Below are positions 10,501-22,500 of a stretch of DNA of 64,000 bases, one piece after another. The translations under genes and the position numbers were made by a program. The stretch comes from Aldrovandia affinis. Its lineage: Eukaryota; Chordata; Actinopteri; Notacanthiformes; Halosauridae. Where the stretch lies: assembly GCA_029706075.1 (NCBI GenBank), contig JAINUG010000328.1:248001-312000 (forward strand), written 5' to 3'. Positions within the stretch are counted from its first letter, which is position 1, and each line of letters starts with the position of its first letter. Under the pieces are notes generated by a model, which was not told the DNA's origin, made no database searches, and saw nothing but the letters and a program-made list of their open reading frames with translations.

Positions 10501-13500
10501 ATCCGTAGTTGCATCCCTTCAAGAGTTCCAGACACTTGTAGAATCTATGCCAAGGTGCATTGAAGCTGTTCTGGCGGCTTGTGGTGGCCCAAAGCCCTAT
10601 TAAGACACTTTATGTTGGTATTTTTTTCTTTATTTTGGCAGTTACGTGCATGTGCGTGTTTATAAAGAAATCATGCTCTGTTTGTTTTCCGTTTGTTCTT
10701 CTGTTGGTCTGGCCAACTATGCATTGATGTAGATGTAATATATTCTCTAAGAGGATATAAATTCTCTAGTACCAAAACAGATCTCTTTTTTTTATGGGCA
10801 CCCCACGCATGAGGTCTATATGTAGCTGTAGATAAAGCATATTTGTGGTTTCTGGGATTTATTTAGCTCTAAATAAAGCATATTTGTGGCCTAGTTGGTG
10901 TGGGATTTGGCCAAATTCTGCTTGACGATCCTGCATGTGCAGCTGGCTAGCTGAACAAATTTCCATTGGAGGACCAGAAATACTTTCTGCAAAGTTGACA
11001 TTGGAGAGGCCAAAATTGCACGCTAGACGAGAAGATGGAAGAGTATAATTAGTGCCAAATGTTGAGTAAAAGTATCACAGTAGACACACTTGCCTGACAA
11101 AATTTTGAGTTGTGAGCACATGAGCAAAACAAACAGAAGAGTTGGCTATAAAATAATATGTTTTCTTACCGCATATTCTGGCCCGCTTGCTGGTTGTCCT
11201 GCAACCTCTTGTCTCCAGACTGAAACACCCAACGTGGAACAGCCTTTTTCCAAAAGCGCCATCTTGGCAAATAATTACTCTCCAAACTCTTCTTAGGATT
11301 GTCCTGACACCGGTCAGGACAAGCAAAGCCACTGCTTGTGTGCACACAGCGTGTGGCTCTTAGCAAGCTGTAAGTGTTCTGACTCATACATGACTTAGTT
11401 CTTTAGAATAGCACTAATGGTGGGTATTTCTGAGTGGGACGGCATTGGCTACATTGATAATGGTTGTTGTTGTGTATAATACCACCTAAGTGCCTGTATT
11501 TCACACAGAATTGAATTACTTCTCGTTTTTATCCTTTAAATGTTCATATGGTAAAAAAAATTGTTTTTAGTATTCACATATACTTCTTGGAAGCAATTAA
11601 TCCATGCTAATCCAAGCAAATGGGCTAACCATGACCATGCTAATGCAAGGAAACAGAGGGGCTAACTACGAATATCTGCTGCTCATGCCACGTGTACCCA
11701 CATGCTGGATCCTAACCGGCAACCCAAAACTGTTATGAAGAAATGATTCCACTGTAACCACACATCCCATGACTGTTTTCCTTGGAAAATCTGTGCTAGG
11801 AAATATTATATATATTTACGACGGTAACACTTGTTTGGAATTGCTGTTGTAATAATGAAATTAATCCACACAGGACAAAATGCCCTGGCCACTATTCCAG
11901 AAGTCCACACAACGTGGTAATGTACGCCACAGCCGTAGCAGTGTTTGTTTAAGAATGTGCACAAAAATAACACGGTGGAGGTGGTTATCTGTGCTAGGAA
12001 ATTACACTTGTTTGGAAGCTGTTTTAGTAATGAAACAAATCCACACGGGACCGAATGCTCTGTAAACAGCATGTGATGTAGCCCAGTCATAGCCCAGCTT
12101 GTTGACATTTTGAGAATGTGCGCAGGAATAACACTGCATTTAACATTTGTTTTGTCATGACACTTGATTCATCATCACTCCCTTTCAGAGCCCAGGTGCT
12201 ACAGACAGCCCTGCTGGCTGAGAGAGTCCAGGTACATGCAGGGAGATCAGGTAAAGGTGTAAAGATATGGAGAGGATGACAGGAGTGTACACGCTGGTTA
12301 TGCTCCCTGTTTGAAGCCTCATGTTGGGGAGAAGGTGGATATTTATTTATATATTTATTTAGTATTTATTTCATAATATATATTTGAACTCTCTTAAGAC
12401 TGTGTTCTAGTATGGTACCAGTCCCAATCTGGTGACTTTTGAAATTGCTGCTGTCTAAATTTGGATCACAAAGATGGTTCACACCATCTCACTACTGCAG
12501 TGAAGGGGGATGGGGGGTGTCCGCTTTAGCCTGAAACCAGAGACAAAAGATGAGTCTGCGATCCCCCTTTTACTCTTTGTCAGTTGATTAGAAAATTCCA
12601 GAATTGCCCCCCTGCCCACAGTCGATAGCCCCCCTCCAAAGCTTTAGTAAATCATTTGCATGGTGCCAGTCAGAGTTGCCGGGCCACTGTTCTGGAGTCA
12701 CCATCCGCCAGTGGGCGTACTGAAACCCGAGCTGGCCATCGTTGTTAGGGCGGCGTTGCCGAGGGCCTGAGTCCCTCAGACGAGGGGGGTGTTGCGCTCA
12801 GCTTGTGCAGTCCGCAGAATGATTCTCAAACAGGTAATTAATCTCTCGCCTCCCCAAGTTTAAATCGCAAAGCAGTGGTGGGGGGGGGGGTGACTTCGGT
12901 CCCTTAGCCATTCTGGTGCTCGTGGACTACAGAAGGTGAAAGAGCCCTTAAACAGTCAAACATTGTGCAGTCGCTGATGTCAAGCGGTTTCTATAGCAGC
13001 CGGCTCAGATGCGAGTAGGAGGCTATTACATTTTAGCATGACTGGATTACGGGATGCTTGTTTCCCTGGTTTAAAAGAGGGACGATTTACACGGACCGCC
13101 TGACTTTATACGAGCTGGTATGGACGCGTGAGACAGCAGTGGAAATATTGAGTGTGGAAGCTGTAGGGAAGGCACAGAAGCTGTTTTTATTGACTCTAAT
13201 GGAGGTAAATGTGTTCAAAGACAATGGCGAACTGAAAGTGTGACATACGAGTGCCAAATTGGCCTGCAGGCCTCAAACCTCACACTGTTCTGGAGAAAAG
13301 CAGCTGGTGAGCCCACTTAAAGCTGCTGCTTCCAGACCAACATGGCACTGGGGATGGGGGTGTCAGACCCTTGTACCAAAAAAACCGTTAAAAAAACCAA
13401 AGCTCTCGAAAAAAATATTCAGCACATACTGTTAACTGTTTAAAATCAAATGCGACACATTACTGACTTTAACTGCATTCCTCAGGCACATGAACTGACG

Positions 13501-16500
13501 CTTTGAGCTGGCGGTTTTGCGGTATGCCTGTTTTGCATTGCAAAGCCTGTTCAGTTCACAGCCACTACTTCACCAAAATATTTCCGTACATTGTTTACTC
13601 TGCCGGGTGTCTCGCCCAGAAAATTGCTTATGTGGTGCAGCACCTAATCCTGTGCCCTTTCTCGCTTCCTCATAGCGCTGTGTGACAACCTGTTTGTAAA
13701 TGGCGCTATACAAAAATAAAGATTGATATTTCAGCGCTGTGCATTTCTGGTGAATAAAATACAGCTTGCCTGTGTCTGTTTGCCATATTCAAGATACATT
13801 TTGTATATATCTTCATAACATAATTCAAACCACTAGACCGAAAACAATTACTTAGTGTCCCCAGTATTTCAAAATTTCAAAAACCTGCTCACTTTTAGTC
13901 ACTTTTAGGCAGTGTTAAGACTCGTATACTTGTTCGGAACCCTTAGTTTTTATGAGGTGAGCCTAGCATAGTGTGGTGTACCTGTCTGGGTGGGGGTGCA
14001 TGTAAACCAAAACAAAACAAACAAATACCCGCTTGCGGAGAGACGCACTCTCGCTTGACTCCTTCGCCAATGTACCGCTCAAGATTCAAAACTGCTGTCA
14101 AAAACACCTGGCCTCATCCTTTCCATCCACGCCCCCATCCAGGTCTTGTTTATGCCTTTTAAAACCTCGGGGAAGGGGCTGCCCCAGCTACGTCATAGAT
14201 GTACATGAAGTGCCAAAACAAAGAAAGTATGTGTTCCTACTACCTGTTTAAAACCGGTACCTGTTCCTAGCAATAGCTTGTTTCATTTTTTTAAAATTGT
14301 TTTTAAGTGTGTGCGCTTCGGAAAACACTTCCCATTATTGAAGCATAGTGTTGTCTGGTTAGATGTCTGTTTTTTAATACTCAAGTTCTTATTTAATTAA
14401 GTTCTCATGACCCCCATTTTGCTACCTCATGTTAGAGACAGAGGGCAATGTATAACATTTTACCAGAAGTATCCTAGTGCTTCCAGACCAGAAGCTGAAA
14501 TTGAACGATTAGTCTTGTGCAGATACCGTCATTTGACGCTTCCGGTGTGCCATTGGTGGGGAAAAGGCTGCATTTTGGAGTCACCTGACTGATTTAATGG
14601 GAGATGACTCACAGGGTGTTAATGATTCAAGGGATGTGTGTGCTTTGGGAATTTGTGATGAACACCACCAGTCACCACCGTGCTCTATAGCCCAGAGTCT
14701 GCAGGTGCAAATTCTGATGATGTCGCCGTTTATGCCCCCTTGTGAAACAAGTTGGATTGAGTGGGAGTAAAATTACCCGCACACTATTATATTAAATGTT
14801 CCCAGATGGGTTTAAATCTTTCCAGGTTTTTGTCAAGTAAAGGTAAGAATCTTCCCAGGTGGAAACCTTGTTTGCTCTATTAAACTCGTTTGGGAGTGTT
14901 TAGTACTGTGTGCGGGTAATTACTTGCAGTCTAATTTACACCCTTGGCACCTGTGACCCAATGAGCATGCTCTTCCTCCCTTTTCTGACTCACTGAGAGC
15001 TCAGTTCAGACAACAGCCTCAGATTTTTAGTTGCCACTTTTTTAAAAGTTAATGTTTTTTCTTTCTTTTCTGACAATTTGGAATGGCCAATCGTATTAAG
15101 CTCTGGTGTCAATTCAGGGAGCGTAGACAAGCACATGCTCTCCTCAGAAACGCGTGGTGTCAGCTGCCACTAATTGACACACCGCAGTCTACAAGTTAAG
15201 CTTGCACAGACCTGAGTCGGAGGTTTGTGAGCAGCTTTATACCGGCAAACTGGGCGCCCGATTGACCAGCTGGTGAACGACAAGACACGGACAACCCGGC
15301 CGACCGCATCCCTCCCTCCCTTGGTGACTCTACTGCCAATTATGTGTCACCCCGTGAGGTTGCTGGCCACAATATAAAATGACAATTGATCGGGCGCTCT
15401 GGCTGGAAAAGTGCCATTTCAGCAAAAGCAGGTGTGCACGAGGCCAACGCTGAACTCTTCACCTGTTAGGACTTTACACTGTGACCTGCACAGGTACTAA
15501 TCTCAGCCCCACCCTTTTTATATTCTCATATTTACAACAGCACTCAACCTTTATTCTGTGTGTCTGCTGTGCTTTCACAAGCTGGAGCACAAACTGGTCG
15601 TGCGTCACTTTACTGCGGTCAGTGTTGAAGCAGCCAGCTTCTTGCCAGGGCTGGTAGTTGACTTGTCTGTGTTTGCTCCTGTTTTATCCAGATAGTTTGT
15701 CAGGGTTACGCATCGCCGGGTCCCTGGACAATATCGGATATGTCATTGTGAGGCTATGTGTGAACCTCAGAAATGTGTGTTTTGCATAGTCTGTCCAATT
15801 GCTTTTCAATTAACGTGGCAAAAAAAAAGAGGAAGTAATCTTTCCTGCCAGACAGACCGCGTCTCCCGTGGCAAACTGTCTGAACAGAGCTGGGGGGTCT
15901 AACGCTCAAGTTGTTTGATATATGAATGTTTCCGCTGAATCGTTTTGTGTATTTATGTATTGTATTTTATTTTGTGACAGGAATCCACCAAGGTCTCTGA
16001 TCTGAACCCGAATGCTAAAGTATGGGCCAATCGCATGCTGAGCCTGGAAGCAGCTGGAACCGCTGACGCCACCCCCATCCACACATGGAAGGAGGCCTCT
16101 GACTGCTCCACTGACCCTGGACCTGAGGGTGAGCCGCTTCTATGCATTCGTCTGCATTAGCATTTATTAAGTCAGAGTAAACGGGTTGAGATCGCAATTA
16201 AATGAAATCAGACATTTCTATTCTCTTTTTTTAATTTATTTTAGAAAAAAATTTCTCCCAATGTTTACTGATTATGATTAAATACATGAATGTTAGCTCT
16301 TCAAGCTAATGACGTTTAATGATAAAATATTTTATAGAAACTGAAAAAGTGAAGTCTTTTATTTATTTTTACTGAAAACAAACAAACAAACAAACAAGCA
16401 ACAATCCCTGTGTGGTTTGATTATTGCTCGCTTTCCTTAAAGGCCTCTACATGCTCAAACGACAGCAACGTGACCGCAGCGCAGCAGTTCACATATATGT

Positions 16501-19500
16501 TGCGCATCATTGATTGGTTGGCTAGCGAATGGAGGCGGACCTGTCGTAGTCATAGTTCATCGAGCTAGTACATCATTTTTTTACATTTTACATTTTAAGC
16601 ATTTAGCAGACGTTCTTATCCAGAGCGACTTACCAAATGTGCATTAATACATGGTAAGAACAATCATAGTTTGCGCAAGAGATCAGTGCAGTAATACAGC
16701 GATAGACATCGTTGTTATCAGCTGCATACCATATCTGTATATATCTATGTTAACGTTAGCTAAGCAAAACTATCGATATCTGGATAGCTAGCTAGGAACC
16801 TGGTATCACGGCCAAATAAAGCTTGCTAACAGTAGCGAACGATATAGATAGCTAGCATCATTTGTTCAACACGGTATAAAATGAACCAACTTCAGGAAAG
16901 ATTGGCTGAAGAGGTTTGAAGGTACAGGAGTTTCCCTACTTTCATGAAAAGTTTACCGACCTTGTTCAATACATTGACGCCTACTAGTGTACAGAAGTGT
17001 AAGGACACCATGTTGCATTGGCTGCGCATAGCCTTTGCAGAGGTATATATTGCAGAGTGCTTGCGACATTGTTGCATTGCACGAACCGCAAAGAAGTTAC
17101 ACAAGTTACGCAGAAGCATGTGGAGGCCTTAAGTTTAATAAACCATGTGTATGCACAATAAAATCTTGAGTGCGGACGTTATTTTAATGTAATGACAGAC
17201 AGAATTCTGCATTCAATGGGAATAGTATTTCCTTTGCAAGTAATTGTATTTCAAACAAAATAAAACAATTTATAAAACTGATAGAGTACCCTACCCAATG
17301 CACAGGGTAACATTACTATGCATCTAAGTAGTAGGCTATGAAATGTTACTGGATGTTAGCTAGCTATCTACATAGGCTAATACAAGCAGCTTGACTAAGC
17401 CTGGCTTGCTGCTACATATGTGAAAATTCTGATAAAAGCTGAATATTTTTAGAAGAAGCCTAAATGGCTAGCTAGCAAGCAATCCATGAGTATGAATGAA
17501 GTCTGCAGGAACTGCAGTGGCAAAAAAATATTTTGAAACGGTCTCATTGTTTTGAAAAAAAACATACCTATGTAAATCTGTTTTATTTATATGAATATTG
17601 GCACGCCTAGGGGGTTGTAGGTAACTTACTCTGCTTTCGCCTGGTACCTGCCAATATTCAAAGTAGGCCTATGCAAAGTAGCAATATACAAAGTAGTCCT
17701 GAAGTAGCACATGCAGGTCCAGCAATTTTAATGAAATTGCTCAACCGGTCTATGTAGGCCGCTCTTAAGTGCATTCACAAATTGAGCATTAATGTGGAAC
17801 ACTAAAAGCTTCAGTGAAATTCTGGTTTTGAGTAGAGAGTCTATAGCTAGCTAACTAGCAAGCTAGCTACTATGACTGTTGATGGACAGTGATAAATAGC
17901 GGTCGCTGCCGGGGAACGAATTCCTGAGTAAAAAACATTTCGTCCATTAAAGTACATTTTCAAAGATAAGATTGTTAGTTAAACTATTAAGAATGAAGTC
18001 CAACCTGTTCACCCACCTCAGTGAGCACCACCCTGCACTGTGAGGTTTCTTCCATGCAATGACAACCATTGCCTTGAACCCCAGCAAAATAGAAACCGAT
18101 CCTTGCTAAATGCGCGCTGCTCAGTCAGTAAGTCAGTAAAACCTTGGAGAGTGCTTACACAATTTTTTATCCAACACATTTTATTTTATATCAAATATAA
18201 ATATAACACCAACTCGGTTGTCACGGTGGGGGGGAAAAAATGTTATGGTATGATAATCATAATTTCTGACTCCGTGGTATACCATCAAACCGGTATACCG
18301 TGACATCTCTAATTCCATGTCATGTGTTGCATCATGAATTAATTCTGTCCCTCCTCCCTGCTCTCTGTTTGTCTGTCTTTCTTTATTGTTTCACTCATAT
18401 ATGAATCTGTTTAAACAGCGTTAGGGTATGAAGCTGCCGAAGACAGAGACGAGGTGTATGAGGAGCCGTTGTTACTGGACACCGAGGAGCAGCCTGCCAC
18501 AGCGCTGAGCGAGCCAGGGGAAATGGCCGCCGTCACCCTGGAGACGGACTCTGCATACACAGAGTTTGAGTCCCGGCACGACTCCGGCCAGACGGGTGAG
18601 AGGGCCACGTGTTGCATGTGGCGCATGGCATGTCGTGTGTTGCGTATCACAAAAGAGACTTGAGATGCAGGTCCTGTGGAGACGGGTGACAATATGTCAT
18701 CCTAAGAACTTTGATGAGATGAACATGATGATCAGACGGTTGTTGAAGCAGTATGATAAAACTGTCTTCCTTCACTGAAGCTGAAGGCACTTTTCAGGAG
18801 GAATGGTTTACATTTAATTTGCTTTTGTGCTGAGCTTTGAATGGGGATGCTCTTGGCCATGTTGTGTTAAAGTATGTGGAGCATTATTTCCATCCCTCCT
18901 GATCTTGCCCCTCTTGCTTCAGGACGGAGCGATTCGCACCCCGATGATCATTTGGTGGACCTGCGGGAACATCTGAAGAAGACCCTGGAGTTCTGCTTGT
19001 CCAGGCAAGAGGAATCCTGCCCCACTGCCCCCATAGAGCCCTGTGAAACAGTGACACACTCGTTAGGCTCTTTCTCAAGCCTGTGTGCGAGGCTGTTTTT
19101 CCAAAATGCAAGGCTGTATTTAAATCAAACTGTGGGTGGGGGGAAGGGGGGTCTGTTGAGAGTGACTTGAGTTTTTACGTTTGTTTGTTTTTTGTCTCCT
19201 ATCCGCTTCAGGGAAAATCTTGCCAGTGACATGTACCTTATCTCTCAGATGGACAGTGACCAGTATGTGCCAATTATGACAGTTGCAAATCTTGACCATG
19301 TTAAGAAGCTCAGCACTGATGTGGATTTAATTGTCGATGTTTTAAGATGTAAGTACAGTCCTGCTTTTTAAAAAAGCAATCATTCATTGGCAAAATGATT
19401 TTGCAGTTTTGTTTTCTTGAGTGACATGTTCTAAACTAATTACCATGTAACATTCAGTCCCCTAGGGGATGGGTTCCAGATTTTTGAAAGGAAATAATTT

Positions 19501-22500
19501 TTTTATCTTTTTCGGGGTTTCCGATTTTAAAAATATTTTAAAATATTTGTGACTGATTGTCCCAGCTCAACTAGGGTTGCAAAGGGGTGGGAAATTTTCG
19601 GTAAATTTCCACAGAAACTTTGGCATGGGCCTTTGGGGAATTTTTCTCATCAAGAAAACATATAAAATCATATATATTTGTATTTTTCGCAAGTTATCTT
19701 TGACTGACTAACAGAACTGGAGTCTTAAATAATTAAACTATTTTGTATTCAATATATCTTTTTCTTGTTTGTTTTTATAATCACAAAGTTTTGTTGAGTG
19801 ACCAATTTGCTTCATTGCTCTTGTGTATGGAACAGTACATGTCCTATGATTATAAATTCCCATTCAGTACCTGTAAATTCTCTCATTTTCCCTGGAAAGA
19901 TTCCTGTTTTGGGAATTCCCGGAGTCATGATCGTTTGAAGTGACCCGTATCTCTGGTTCTGGTGTCTGTAGCTCTGCCTTTGGTCCAAGTGGATGAGAAA
20001 GGCGAGAAGGTCCGGCCCAATCAGAACCGCTGCATCGTCATCCTGCGAGAGGTTCCTGAGTCCACTCCTCTGGAGGTGAGTGCGCCACTCAAGCGTCCTT
20101 CACTCTCTGAACTCTCGCACTCGCACCACGTGCCTAAATCAGGGATCTCAAACTCCAGGCCTAGAGGGTCGCAGTGTCTGCAGGTTTTTCAACTAGCAGC
20201 CAGTTTTGGCATTCGTAACGAGGTGTCTAGCCAATCAATGGCTTTAATTAAGCACTGAAGAGCTAAAACGCACTGAAGACCAGCAGACACTGTGGCCCTG
20301 CAGGACTGGAGTTTGAGATCCCTTAGATCATATTCAGGGTCTCTGGAAAACTGCTGTGCGGTATGCTAATTGGATCTCAATTTGATTCATGTCTCTATAA
20401 ATTATTTATTTTCTTCTAAATTCCGAACAGGTGCATTTCCCCTTTCAGGACAGACACATTCTGTGCTGTTTGACAGAAACATTTCATGTTTTCACTTCTA
20501 GTACTGTATGTCTCTCAGCCTTGCATTGCCATGGTTTGTATACAGTATTTAGGATTGACAGGATGACATTTTTTACTTAAAATTGCTAACATTTTTCATA
20601 GCTTTGATGTCAATTATTAGCTGTTATGTTGTGCAATAACTATACTTGGCTACAACTTAAGTGCCCTTATGTAGATATTGTGAAATTCAAGAGTAGCAAT
20701 ATAAAGGACAACTAGAATCTCTTATTCTGCAATCTCCTATTACAATTCAATAAGAAATTAAACTCTGGGTGAACTGCATCAATTAGCTTCTGATTGACTA
20801 AAGACTCTCTTTTCTTCTCTTTATACAAATATACGTGTTTATTAGGGAACCGTGTCATATGGTACGATGGACTAATACCAAATTCCTCTTCTTGAAATTT
20901 GACTCGCAGCACGAACAGTAACTAACAGTTCTCTTGTGTTACTCACAAAATTGGTGGTGACGCGCCATTGCAGAGACTGCACTGTTACACATTTGCACGT
21001 TGAAGGTTTACAAGCGAATTCAAACAAAATATTGATCTGTTCATTGCTTATCTGTTGACATGTTTCTTTAGTATTTGAATTGTGTGTTTGTCTAAATATT
21101 TGACAAGCTGCGCTTCACTGTTTTGGAAGACTCAAACAGAACTGTACACTTTTTGTTTGTTCAATGGCAGGAAGTGCAGGTCAGTTCTTGGAGGTTCTTT
21201 AAGGACACTGACTTTCAATTTCCCAGGTCCTTGGATATTGCCCTATGGAAATGAAATGTGCAATTAGAAGTCCCAACTTTGGATACCTTAAAATAGAATT
21301 GTGGTATTGGGCTTAAACGGATTGAAGTGTGAAGTGAATTGTAGTCCAGGTCATTACTAACAATCTCTGTTGATTAGCATTGATTAGTTGCATAGAAGGG
21401 AATATGTTGACGTAATAAAAGAATGAGAACTGTTTCGTTGTCTTGTCTCGTTGAATACCTTTTCGTGATTTTGTTGACAGGAAGTGGAAGCTCTTTTTCA
21501 GGGAGAGAACTTGCCCAACTTCATCAGTTGTGAGTTTGCCTACAATGACAACTGGTTCATTACCTTCCAGTCAGAAGCTGACGCGCAACAGGTAGTACAA
21601 AGTTTGTGTTTTGTGTTTATTCGGGTTTTGCCTTGTTCAACCGAGCAGTGTTTGTGAATTCTCTGCTTGGTTGCAATTGTCCATTATTTCTCTGCACGGT
21701 TGAACTCAATTCAGTTACTTCACTCCTGCAGAGGACTGACATTAAACTAACAAGTACCCAGCGGATTATGACTCCTCATATTCTGCACTGGAATGAAAAA
21801 CAAACGCTTATTAAAATATTTCATTTGAAGAAGTTTGTGCGTGCGTGTGTGTGTGCGTGCGTACGTGCGTACGAGTGATGAAGAGGACAGGAACAGTAAA
21901 TGCATCAGGTTCATGCTCACCCACTCCTCCAAACCGAAACCAGAGCAGACGTACAGCTCTGGAGTTTCTAAGCATCCGTCCCTTAGAGGACATCCGTCTT
22001 ATCTGTCTGTCTACCCTCTGCTTCCAGGCGTATCGGTACCTGCGGGAAGAAGTGAAAATCTTTCAAGGGAAACCCATTAAGGTAAACTGACATGGCAACC
22101 ACTGCATTCACCATAGCGAGCCCTTTTTCAGTCTGAACCACAGAGCCGCTTACAAATTGAAGCACATGAACATCATCTTGGTTTCTTGCACAACTTATTA
22201 AAATGTTATTTTTTGAGTGAGTAGTAAGTCCCAGGGTTAAACTGAAAATGAAAGATGAGGCACATTCCAGTTCAGTCAGGCAGAGGCTCGTCTTTGCAGG
22301 TTTCCCTTCATCTGGTGCAGTAAGATGATATTTATAACTCTCCTTCAGGCAAGAATAAAAGCGAAGGCAATCGCCATCAACACTTTTTTGCCAAAGAACG
22401 GCTACAGGCCGGTGGAGGTGAACCCATACGCCCAGCAGCGCTACACCTCCTTCTACATCCCGCCCGTCTATAGCCCACAGCAGCAGTTCCCCCTGTACAG

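Noticed and set aside
12189..12231. Possible extra larp4b exon between tttcag and gtacat
   Set aside because: 43 nt long and bounded by splice-like sites, but neither frame nor length fits the phase-0 to phase-0 gap between coding exons 1 and 2, and the phase-0 frame has a TGA.
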